Below, piece after piece: positions 18,506 through 26,421 of a stretch of 35,404 nucleotides of DNA (position 1 is the stretch's first letter; each line of letters starts with the position of its first letter). The stretch is from Methanobacteriota archaeon (GTDB lineage Archaea > Thermoplasmatota > E2 > JACPAO01). The notes below the pieces were generated by a model that had not been told where the DNA came from, ran no database searches, and worked only from the letters and a program-made list of their open reading frames with translations. The translations under genes and the position numbers were made by a program. The stretch lies in NCBI GenBank assembly GCA_016180755.1, contig JACPAO010000122.1, positions 1 to 35,404 of the forward strand, given 5' to 3'.

Positions 18506-18631
18506 CGTGGTACCTGGGCGGGGAATCGAGGCCTCCAGCTCATAGCCTTTCGTATTTGGGTCGAAACGAGCGGCGGACCGGCCCGACGGCATCCGCCGCG
18601 CTGACTTGGCGCTCCATCCTGAACGGGACCC

Positions 18632-19355
18632 CTAGGATGAGCGACCGAACATGGTCGCCATCGAAAACGCGATGGCCAGCAACGAAGTCCAAAGACCAAC
18701 CGACGACGTCTCTGCTGGTTCCGCCTTTTCGTCGCGGTTCTCCGGGAAACCGGCCTCGAGCCCGAAAACGAAATCTCCGCTGCGTCCCTCGTCAGGGGCG
18801 CGGTCCTCGTAGACACGACTCGGTCCGACCTCGTCCCGGCTCGTGAACACCGCTCCGCGCACACCATCCCCTGGGCCCCACGTCCCGTCAGGTTGCAAGA
18901 GGTTCCGTCCGACTTCCGCATCATAATTCGATGGGAACCCCTGAAAGGTTACGGGGCCACCTTCAGTCGCGATGCCGTCAACGACAACCTGAAACAGGTC
19001 GGCGTCTGATGAATAAAGCTCCACGCGTGCTTCCGACCGATTCGTCGAATCGAACATCGTGAAACTGAGGAGGCTCGTTTGGTTCTGGCTTTCCCCCGGT
19101 GGGCCGGTGGCCGCGCGAACCTGGATTCGAAGCCGGTCCTGACGCTCCTGAAGACGGACCATGATAATGTCGATGTAGGGTGCCGCGGCGGGTCTGGAGC
19201 CATTGTCGCTGACCTCCATCACGTCGTCTCGGGCGTCGACGATGAAGTCAACCCAACGTGGATACATCGTGTCCAGCGTCGATTCCGGTGGCGTCGTGCA
19301 TAGGGAGATCAGGGTTGCGAACAGGCCAACCAGGGCGACGGATGTCCGTGACAAG
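18632..19355 (-). CDS. Secreted/anchored hypothetical protein
   Basis: TTG at 19355 gives (M)SRTSVALVGLFATLISLCTTPPES..., a signal/lipobox-like N-terminus; C-terminal hydrophobic segment. Confidence 0.5.
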
Positions 19356-19465
19356 CGGGTGACCGACCTTTGCGCGAGCTTGGTCCACCCGACATCTGGG
19401 TGCCTTAACAAGCTTCCTTCGGGCCTGGCCTCCGGTAGTCGAACGGTGGGCTGACCCGGGTGAAC

Positions 19466-19557
19466 CCACGACTCTCGTGGCCTCACCAGAGAGACGATGT
19501 CTCTCGGTGAAGGTCAGCGCTCCAGTCACTCGTCATCGAGCGGACTCTCGGCTGACC
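19466..19557. ncRNA. Candidate structured RNA or regulatory element: three consecutive stem-loops in a long intergenic region, strand unknown
   Basis: H1 ccacga-ctc-tcgtgg (19466-19480); H2 tcacc(a)gagagac-gat-gtctctcggtga, 12 bp with one bulge (19483-19510); H3 ggtcagc/agtc/ctcg-tcat-cgag/gact/gctgacc (19512-19557). Confidence 0.35.
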
Positions 19558-19887
19558 CTCTTGTCATCATCCCTTAACTGGAGCCCGCAGTGCTACCTGG
19601 TTGCACCATGCCCCCTTGAGAAGGTGGGCCCAGCTTGGGTGCGAAGTTCGCCCCGGTTAAACCCTTTTCTGCGGGCGGCCGTCGATCCGCATGGTGCGTT
19701 ACTTTTGCGCGGCCGACGGGCGCCGCGCCAAACGCCGCCCGGCGGGCGTCTCCTGGTTTACTGCGGTGAAGCGCCGCATCGGACTTGCGGCCCGCCGTTT
19801 ACCACGGCGCGGCCCGCGAGCAAACGCGACGACGCGAAACAAAAAAACTATAGTCGCGACCGGCCCCTGCCGCCGCCTTACCGCGGG

Positions 19888-20610
19888 ATGCACGAAGAGC
19901 GACAGGCCCCCATCACGGTAAGCGTAGCCGAGGACGCGAAGCTCGAGGCGGGCGAGCCCACCCCGAATTCGCCCGCGGGCATGCTGACGCGCATCCAGAC
20001 GCACCTGCTTTCCCTCGAGAACCGACGACGCATCCTCCAACGGATCCACGACCTACCCGGCATCCACCTGCGACGCCTCGGGCGCGAACTCGGGCTCGCG
20101 ATCGGGACCGTGGAGCCCCACCTCCACCTCCTCGAGCAGTACGGGCTCGTCCTCTCCCACCTTGAAGGGAAGCGACGTTCCTACTATGCCAAGGAGCAGG
20201 TGCGGCCCGAGGACCTGCCGCTGCTCCACCACCTCCGCCACCGGACCTGGCGGAAACTCCTCGTCGACCTCCTTGCCGAACCCGGGCTCACCTTCTCGGC
20301 GCTGTCGAAGCGGCTGCCGTGCCGGCCATCGACCGTCGCCTACCACCTGGAGCGCCTCGTCCGCGCCGGGCTCGTCGCCCGGACCGCCGTGGGCCGCAAC
20401 GCCTTCTACGAGGTCGCCGACACCGCACGGATGGAACGGCTGCTCTCGCTGTACGGGTCCACGTTCCGCGGCCTCGTGGGCCGACAGCAGGACCTCGTAC
20501 CCCCGGACCGACCCTCCCTCGCGGCCTCCGAGGCGGACGACGCCGTGTTCTCGTCGCTGCTCTCGCGCCTCCCCTCGCGACGCGGCCCCCGCCCGCACGC
20601 GGCGCCCTAA
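19888..20610 (+). CDS. Transcriptional regulator with two winged-helix (ArsR-like) domains
   Basis: 'NRRRILQRIHDLPGIHLRRLGRELGLAIGTVEPHLHLLEQYGLVLSHLEGKRRSYYAKE' and 'WRKLLVDLLAEPGLTFSALSKRLPCRPSTVAYHLERLVRAGLVARTAVGRNAFYEV'; start ATG 19888. Confidence 0.85.
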   Translation: MHEERQAPITVSVAEDAKLEAGEPTPNSPAGMLTRIQTHLLSLENRRRILQRIHDLPGIHLRRLGRELGLAIGTVEPHLHLLEQYGLVLSHLEGKRRSYYAKEQVRPEDLPLLHHLRHRTWRKLLVDLLAEPGLTFSALSKRLPCRPSTVAYHLERLVRAGLVARTAVGRNAFYEVADTARMERLLSLYGSTFRGLVGRQQDLVPPDRPSLAASEADDAVFSSLLSRLPSRRGPRPHAAP

Positions 20611-20843
20611 TCGACGCTTGTCCCGGACGTTCTCCGAATTGTACGCCGCGCCTTCGACGCTCGCCGGTGCGTGGCTCGACCCGTGTTCCCGAACGCATTA
20701 GCCGCCCGGACGCCTGCCTGCTGTCATGGGGGCGTTGGGCCTCCGGGAGCAAACCTAGGATGGGACACAACACGTGGAACGCGAACGCTTGGCATCGGGC
20801 CCACCAGCGAACTTGGCTTGGGGCCGACCGAAGCCGAAGACAG

Positions 20844-22223
20844 ATGAAAATGGTGACCGCCGCGACGATGCTCGTCGTGCTCGGCATCGCGGGCGGCGCC
20901 GTCGCCGTCGCCCACGGGGCCGAGTTCGAACCCGAGAAGGTGGGCGTCTGCCACGCGACGGGCGCCGAAGAGCATCCGTACGTCTACATCGTCGTGGATG
21001 CGAGCGCCGTCACGACGGGCCATGAAGGCGACGTCGTCGGCGTCTCGAGCCCCGACGAGTGTCCCGGACCGTCGGCGCAATCCATGGAAAGCCCCGAGGG
21101 AAGCTGCGTGGGCGACATGTCCGCCGAACAGGAGGAGAGCGCCGGAGTGCCGGCCGCGGCCGAACCCGCCGCGGCGGAGGCCGAGGACGCCGAGTCATCG
21201 GACGCGCCCGATTCGACGGACGCGGAAGACGAAGCCGCGCCCACCGACGAGGACGAAACCGAGTCCACCGACGAGGCCTCCGAGGACGCGAACGCCAGCG
21301 TGCCGGAGGCGACGTCGACGGAATCGGACAACGCGACCGACGCGACGCTCTGCGCCGCGGACCTCTCGATCGTCTCCGCGGGTGCCCTGCAGGGCGCGGT
21401 CTTGAGCTTCGACTTCCTCGTGACGAGCCTCGGACCCGAGGAAGTCAACGAGGCGTGGCTCAACGTGAGCCTCCCCGACGTCGGCAAGGACTGGACCATG
21501 ACCTCCTCCGACCCGCAGGCCTGCGCCCTCGACGGCCGCACGATCCTGTGCGACTTCGACGACCTCATCATCGGGGAGACCCGGACCGTCCAGGCTACGG
21601 CGCCGCGCTGCCCCGAAGACTGCGGCGAGGACATCGACGCGACCGGCCTCGCGGGAGCCTTCAACGACGGCGACGCCTCGAACAACGAGGCCCCCGTGAC
21701 CGTCGTCATCCCGGACTGCGGCGTGACGGCCCCGGCTCCGTCGGAGGAGCCCGCGAACGAGACCTCGGAGCCCGAGGAGAACGCCACCGAGCCTCCCGCG
21801 AACGACACCGAGGCCAACGGGACCCAGGAGGCCGCGCCTCCCGTCGCGCCCGAGACGGCCGACGTGCGACTCGTCCAGCTGAGCCAGCAGGACGACGAGC
21901 AGGTCACCCTCGTGCTTCGGGTCGTCAACCGTGGACCCGGCCTCGCGGAGGACGTCGTCCTCTCGGACGCCCTTCCGGACGTGCGGCGTGCCTGGTTCCT
22001 CGGCGGCGATGACGCCTCGGACTGCACGCTCGACGGCCGCGAACTCGCGTGCGACTTTGGCGACCTCGAGGACGGGGCGGAGCGTCTGGTGATGCTTCGC
22101 GCCTACACGGACCGGCTGCCGTGCGGGGAGCACAAGGTCAACACCGCGACCCTCGAAACCGCCAACGACGACGTCGAGGGGAACAACCGTTCGAGCGCCG
22201 GCATCACCGCCCGCGCCTGCTGA
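20844..22223 (+). CDS. Secreted protein: N-terminal CHATG-type domain, acidic linker, two DUF11/CARDB-like repeats
   Basis: 'VGVCHATGAEEHPYVYIVVDASAVTTGHEGD'; two parallel domains with shared 'CALDGRTILCDFDDL' / 'CTLDGRELACDFGDLEDG'; start ATG 20844. Confidence 0.75.
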   Translation: MKMVTAATMLVVLGIAGGAVAVAHGAEFEPEKVGVCHATGAEEHPYVYIVVDASAVTTGHEGDVVGVSSPDECPGPSAQSMESPEGSCVGDMSAEQEESAGVPAAAEPAAAEAEDAESSDAPDSTDAEDEAAPTDEDETESTDEASEDANASVPEATSTESDNATDATLCAADLSIVSAGALQGAVLSFDFLVTSLGPEEVNEAWLNVSLPDVGKDWTMTSSDPQACALDGRTILCDFDDLIIGETRTVQATAPRCPEDCGEDIDATGLAGAFNDGDASNNEAPVTVVIPDCGVTAPAPSEEPANETSEPEENATEPPANDTEANGTQEAAPPVAPETADVRLVQLSQQDDEQVTLVLRVVNRGPGLAEDVVLSDALPDVRRAWFLGGDDASDCTLDGRELACDFGDLEDGAERLVMLRAYTDRLPCGEHKVNTATLETANDDVEGNNRSSAGITARAC

Positions 22224-22287
22224 ACGCGTCGGGGCGGAGGCGTCCCCCTCCGCCCCTTCTCTTTCCCTTTCCCTGGAGGCTTCGGCC

Positions 22288-22653
22288 TTGAAGGTCCACG
22301 AAACCACGATCCTCATTCTCCTTGCCGCGATCCTCGGCGCAAGCGGATGCCTCGGCGCCGAGGACCCGGGCGGCGCCCTGCCCTTGGAAGTCGCGAACCG
22401 GCTCGGCGCGCCCGTCACGGTCGCGCTCGAAGTCCGCGAACCCTACGGCAACACGATCCTCTTCGAATCCGCCCGCGAGGTCGCCCCGGGCGCCCGCGAG
22501 CGCATCGAGACGCCCCGCATCCCGTTCGGCTCGTACATCGTCGCGGCCACCGACGGGCGGCTCGAGCGCGAAATCGAGACCGACTTCGAGCCGTCCACCC
22601 GGTTCCAACGCTTCGTCGTGCACGACCAGGTCATCGCGTTCCAGTCGGGTTGA
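22288..22653 (+). CDS. Small lipoprotein
   Basis: TTG start, 'TTILILLAAILGASGCLGAEDPGG' lipobox. Confidence 0.65.
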   Translation: MKVHETTILILLAAILGASGCLGAEDPGGALPLEVANRLGAPVTVALEVREPYGNTILFESAREVAPGARERIETPRIPFGSYIVAATDGRLEREIETDFEPSTRFQRFVVHDQVIAFQSG

Positions 22654-22655
22654 CC

Positions 22656-23408
22656 ATGGCCGCGACGCTGCAGGCCCGTCTCTTTCGCGGGTTGCTGGCG
22701 TGGGCCTTGCTGTTCGGCGCGTTGAGCGTCCACTTCTACACGTCGTCGGGAAGCGTCCGGGGCACGGCCTTCGCCCAGGCGTTCGTGCTCTTTGCCGCGT
22801 TCACGGTCCTCCTCGGGTTGGTGGCCTTCGTGCCGGCCTGGGCGGACGTGGCGCGACGCGCCTCGGCGCCCCCGCCGCCGCCTTTGGAGCGGTGGCGGCC
22901 GATCGGCCTGGGACAGGTGAAGGTGCGGACGGAACGGACGCAGGGCCTACGGGTCCCGGCGTCGGCGAAGCGCCAGCATCCCGACCGCGGCGACGACGAG
23001 CGTCGCCTCGAAGCCGGGGATGCCGCCTTCGTCGGCCGCGGCGGGCGAGGCGGATTCCGTGGTGGCGTTGGCGGTGGCGTTGGCGCCGGGGTCGTCGGGG
23101 ACCGCGCTCGGGATGGGGGGTCCCACGACCACGGCGAGCGTCACGCTCACGGACGCACCGCTCGCGTCGGTCGCCGCGATCGTGACGTTCGTGGTGTTGC
23201 CGGCCCCGAGCGACGAGGAAACGGTGACGTTCACGGTGACGTTCGCCCCGCCCCCGACGCTGACGGAGGCCGGCTCGATGACCACGTCGTAGCCTTCCGT
23301 CGCGTTAGCGGTGAGGTTGAGATCCGCCCCGGCGGCTCCCGCATTCACGACCTCAACCTGGGCGGTCGCTTGGCCGCCCTGCGGGAACTCGAGGCTCGGC
23401 GTCGATAG
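22656..23408 (+). CDS. Two-TM membrane protein whose frame runs about 460 bp antisense into the next gene
   Basis: MAATLQARLFRGLLAWALLFGALSVHFYTSSGSVRGTAFAQAFVLFAAFTVLLGLVAFVPAWADV... then low-complexity antisense-type sequence after about 22947. Confidence 0.45.
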   Translation: MAATLQARLFRGLLAWALLFGALSVHFYTSSGSVRGTAFAQAFVLFAAFTVLLGLVAFVPAWADVARRASAPPPPPLERWRPIGLGQVKVRTERTQGLRVPASAKRQHPDRGDDERRLEAGDAAFVGRGGRGGFRGGVGGGVGAGVVGDRARDGGSHDHGERHAHGRTARVGRRDRDVRGVAGPERRGNGDVHGDVRPAPDADGGRLDDHVVAFRRVSGEVEIRPGGSRIHDLNLGGRLAALRELEARRR

Positions 23409-24071
23409 GTTCAGGGCAAAGGTCGGACCGGGGGCCAAGGTGAAGAAGTTCCGGCCGAAGCCCGTGTTGGGCGCGCGGTCGTAGGTGGTCACGATGACGT
23501 TCGTGTCCGGGTTGCCGGCGCCCCCGAGGGGGCCCTTCGAGACGAGGACCCAGTTGGCGTAGGGGTCCTTGAGGCCGTCGACGCCATGGACGAACCCGGG
23601 AAGCCGCGTGAGGGGGAGCTTGAGCGTGATCACTTTCCCTGCGACGCTCCCGCCGATGGCGACCTCGTCGTTGAGGTTGCCGAACGTGCCTGCCGTCGCG
23701 GTGAAGCCGAACCGAGAGTTGCCGAGCGTGAAGGCCCCGGTGCTCTGGGTGGGGGACGTCGTGACGTACAGGACCGGTTTCCCGGCGGGCGTTCCGGCCG
23801 TCGGCTTGGACCAGAACGTGATGCGCTCGGAAAGGGCGAAGGCCGTCGTCGGGTAAAAGGTGGGGGCCCCCGTGAACTCGACGCTGAAGGTGAGGTTCCC
23901 GGGGTCCGGGTCCGTGACCCAGGCCTTGATGAGGTCGCGGGCGAGCTGGCCCCCGTCGCCGGAGGGATCCGTGACCTCCGGATCCTCGGCGCTTCCGGCG
24001 TGGACGGTCGACACGGCGAACATTCCAGCGACGAGCGTGGCTCCAAGCGCCACGCTACCCCAACGGCCCAT
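22947..24071 (-). CDS. Secreted protein with PGF-CTERM-type C-terminal signal and NEW3-like/Ig-like segment
   Basis: Signal peptide 'WGSVALGATLVAGMFAVSTVHA'; Thr/Asn-rich 'NVTVNVTVSSSLGAGNTTNVTIAATDASG'; C-terminus 'GGIPGFEATLVVAAVGMLALRRRRDP'. Confidence 0.8.
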   Translation of the reverse strand: MGRWGSVALGATLVAGMFAVSTVHAGSAEDPEVTDPSGDGGQLARDLIKAWVTDPDPGNLTFSVEFTGAPTFYPTTAFALSERITFWSKPTAGTPAGKPVLYVTTSPTQSTGAFTLGNSRFGFTATAGTFGNLNDEVAIGGSVAGKVITLKLPLTRLPGFVHGVDGLKDPYANWVLVSKGPLGGAGNPDTNVIVTTYDRAPNTGFGRNFFTLAPGPTFALNLSTPSLEFPQGGQATAQVEVVNAGAAGADLNLTANATEGYDVVIEPASVSVGGGANVTVNVTVSSSLGAGNTTNVTIAATDASGASVSVTLAVVVGPPIPSAVPDDPGANATANATTESASPAAADEGGIPGFEATLVVAAVGMLALRRRRDP

Positions 24072-24120
24072 GGGCCGCGAGGGTGGCCTGCGGACTCAAA
24101 AGCCTTCCGCCGGTCGCGTC

Positions 24121-24228
24121 CTACTTGTTGCGCATCTTCTGGGCCCGCTTTCGGCGGCGCATCTTCTTCTTGTGCCACTTCCAGCGCTGTTGGCCGCGCT
24201 TCTTCCAGGCCCGTGAACCGCGTTTCAA
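24121..24228 (-). CDS. rpl41e: Probable ribosomal protein eL41 (35 aa; absent from ORF track)
   Basis: Reverse strand TTG-start frame: (M)KRGSRAWKKRGQQRWKWHKKKMRRRKRAQKMRNK*, matching the W-K-W...KKMRRxKR...KMR character of archaeal L41e. Confidence 0.6.
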   Translation of the reverse strand: MKRGSRAWKKRGQQRWKWHKKKMRRRKRAQKMRNK

Positions 24229-24271
24229 GTGAGGAGTACCCCGGCGAGGTTGGGGCGGCCCAAATCAGCCC

Positions 24272-24284
24272 CCCTATAAAAACC
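24272..24284 (-). promoter_or_regulatory. Putative TATA box for the eL41-like gene
   Basis: Reverse strand 'ggttcggtttttataggg' about 45 nt upstream of the TTG. Confidence 0.4.
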
Positions 24285-24507
24285 GAACCGGTTGCCGACG
24301 CGGCCGACTTCGATTATTTCTAGGTTCGGGGGGTGCATCAAATACGTCGAGCCTTCGAGGGGCCGTTTGGAAGGTCCAACGTGGAGCCGAGAATCGGGGG
24401 GCAAGCGCGCACGAGTTTCGAAGAAGAGCAACTCATGACCGCGCTCACACTCATGGACCTCACGCAACGCCTGCGCGTCGCTTCCCGCGGGCGCCGCAGA
24501 CCCTGAG

Positions 24508-25125
24508 TCACCCGAGACGTTCGATCTCGACGTCGCGGTACTCGAAGTGCTTGTACAGTTCGCCGCGGCTCGTGTAAAGTAGGACGACCGCCTGCGAGCC
24601 GATCCGGTTGATCGTGGATGCGGTCGGCTTCGTGGGATCATAGGGCTGGCCCGGTTGTCCCCCGTAGACCATGAGGGTCTCGCCGTCGCGGTAGACGCCC
24701 TGCGTGACGAACGCGTATGCCGGGAACGCGTCGGCGAGGTTCGTGGGGTCGCGCTGGTGTCGGCCGCCCACGAGGAGCTCCGCGTGGCCGAAGGCCGCCG
24801 CGTAGACGAAGACCTTCGGGAAGGCCGTCGAGCCGTTTCCGCTATCCCCCCAGAGGTGGAGCTTGGTGGCGACGCCGCCCGACTGGTACGGCAGGCGCCC
24901 GGTGAAGTTGACGAACCGGACCTCGTAGGTCTCGACCACGTCCTGGATGACGGCGGCGACCGTCCCCGTGTTGTCGCGGTCGCTCAGCTTCAGGCTGATC
25001 TCACCGGGCGCGTGGCGGATGTTCTGGCCGTCGTACCCGTAGCCGGGGACGATGAGGGCGTTCTCGGCCGTCGCTTCGAACCAGTGCGAGGAGAGGCAAC
25101 CGGAAAAGAGGACGGCAAGGAGTAA
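24508..25125 (-). CDS. Lipoprotein whose reading frame lacks a standard start codon
   Basis: The listed GTG (24939) lies inside the domain; the frame extends upstream as PRALLLAVLFSGCLSSHWFEATAENALIVPGYGYDGQNIRHAPGEISLKLSDRDNTGTV... with a lipobox, abutting the tRNA-Arg 3' end. Confidence 0.55.
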   Translation of the reverse strand, partial: LLLAVLFSGCLSSHWFEATAENALIVPGYGYDGQNIRHAPGEISLKLSDRDNTGTVAAVIQDVVETYEVRFVNFTGRLPYQSGGVATKLHLWGDSGNGSTAFPKVFVYAAAFGHAELLVGGRHQRDPTNLADAFPAYAFVTQGVYRDGETLMVYGGQPGQPYDPTKPTASTINRIGSQAVVLLYTSRGELYKHFEYRDVEIERLG

Positions 25126-25127
25126 GG

Positions 25128-25202
25128 CGCGCGGGGCGGGATTCGAACCCGCGACCCCCGGCTTAGAAGGCCGGTGCTCTGTCCAAGCTGAGCCACCCGC
25201 GC
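25128..25202 (-). tRNA. tRNA-Arg(TCT)
   Basis: GCGCGGG...CCCGCGC acceptor; anticodon stem-loop CCGGC-CTTCTAA-GCCGG; T-arm GCGGGTTCGAATCCCGC. Confidence 0.95.
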
Positions 25203-25331
25203 ATCGCCCACCACGACCTCGTCCGATCGTCTAGGCCCCCCTAGGGGCTCTTCTTGCGTGGGCGCGGGGCGGCGCGAGCATGGTCGGATTGTGGATGGGA
25301 CGCACGCCGATAAAGGCCTGCCGCTTCCGCG

Positions 25332-26201
25332 TCAGACGGGAGCTGCGTGGTAGTCGGGGGGCATGTCGAGCCGGTAGAAGTGGGCGACGTACACGAAGAA
25401 GCGCTGGTCGAGCATGATGCCGAGGTCGACGACCTGGTTCGTCACCTTCGTGGCCGGCGCGGCTTCCCACTGGAACCGGCACGGCTCCTTCACGCAGACG
25501 CTCTTTCGGAGGTCCCAGACCTCCTCGATCCGGGCCCGGTCGGCGCTGCCGGACAACGGGTTCTTGCCCTCGAGTGTGAAGAACAGGGACTTCGTCGCGG
25601 AGCCGCCGAGGCCGAAGTCGACCTTGATCCCGCCCGACAGGCCGGACCCCTGGTTCCACACGACGTCCATCTGCAGGGCGCGCAAGACCTTCGGGTCGTC
25701 GGCGGTGCGCCACTGCGGCGAGACCGACTTGTTGTAGGTGGTACCGGTCGGGTCGATGCGCGCGGCGCGCTCGAACCAGCCGGAGAGCGGTTTGATGTCG
25801 ATCCACGGTTCCTCGACCGGGAGGACGGGCAGGATGAACTGGACCTCCGTGGTCTGCCCCTCGACGAGCGTGATCCGTTTTCCCGCCGACTTGTGCCCGA
25901 GATGGATCACGTAGAGGTTGCGTTCGCCCGGCTTCAGCATGCCTATCTCGAAGTAGCCGAACTCGTCGGTCTTGGTCGCCTGGTAGGGGTCGATGAAGCC
26001 GACCACGGCATCCCTGAGGGGGAAGAATTCCTCGTCCACGACGACGCCGCTCACGGACCCGCTTACTTCGTCGAAGCCCTTGGGTTGGATGAACGGGTCG
26101 GGCGGCGGTGACTTGGCTTTCGCGCTCGAACATCCAGCAAAAAGCAACGACGCCGCGACCACGACGGCTAGGTGAACCCCAAGCTGGTGGCGTTTTGCCA
26201 T
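25332..26201 (-). CDS. Lipoprotein with carboxypeptidase-regulatory-like domain
   Basis: 'LAVVVAASLLFAGCSSAKAK' lipobox; 'VSGSVSGVVVDEEFFPLRDAVVGFIDPYQATKTDEFGYFEIGMLKPGERNLYVIHLGHKS'. Confidence 0.75.
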   Translation of the reverse strand: MAKRHQLGVHLAVVVAASLLFAGCSSAKAKSPPPDPFIQPKGFDEVSGSVSGVVVDEEFFPLRDAVVGFIDPYQATKTDEFGYFEIGMLKPGERNLYVIHLGHKSAGKRITLVEGQTTEVQFILPVLPVEEPWIDIKPLSGWFERAARIDPTGTTYNKSVSPQWRTADDPKVLRALQMDVVWNQGSGLSGGIKVDFGLGGSATKSLFFTLEGKNPLSGSADRARIEEVWDLRKSVCVKEPCRFQWEAAPATKVTNQVVDLGIMLDQRFFVYVAHFYRLDMPPDYHAAPV

Positions 26202-26274
26202 CCCGAGCCTGCCCACAGCACGGAGCCTTAAGGCCAGTAAATAACCTTGTCGTCCCAGCGTGAAACCGGAAAAG

Positions 26275-26346
26275 TGGACGCGTCGGGATTTGAACCCGAG
26301 GCCTTCCGCTTGCGAAGCGGACGATCTACCGCTGATCTACGCGCCC
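26275..26346 (-). tRNA. tRNA-Ala(CGC)
   Basis: GGGCGCG...CGCGTCC-A with G3:U70; anticodon loop TTCGCAA; T-arm CTCGGGTTCAAATCCCGA. Same length as the GGC isoacceptor with compensatory stem changes. Confidence 0.95.
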
Positions 26347-26421
26347 TAGAGGAATGTTTTGTCGCCCGCCACGCAAGCGGACGGCCACACCTGGGGCGCA
26401 AACCCCGGAGGTAGATAAACC

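Noticed and set aside
19400-19445. SRP RNA h8-like motif on the reverse strand (ggccaggcccgaaggaagc)
   Set aside because: Key residues differ from GGAAGCAGC and the required flanking helix 5 strands are not evident; kept only as a possibility under the structured-RNA finding.
25234-25248. gcccc-ccta-ggggc hairpin as a terminator
   Set aside because: Five-bp stem without a T-tract on the relevant strand and not positioned convincingly after a gene end.
6498-26346. The two similar tRNA-Ala genes as attL/attR of one large element
   Set aside because: Both are complete with different anticodons and compensatory stem changes, and core genes (G1PDH, leuS, hisS) lie between them; ordinary isoacceptors.
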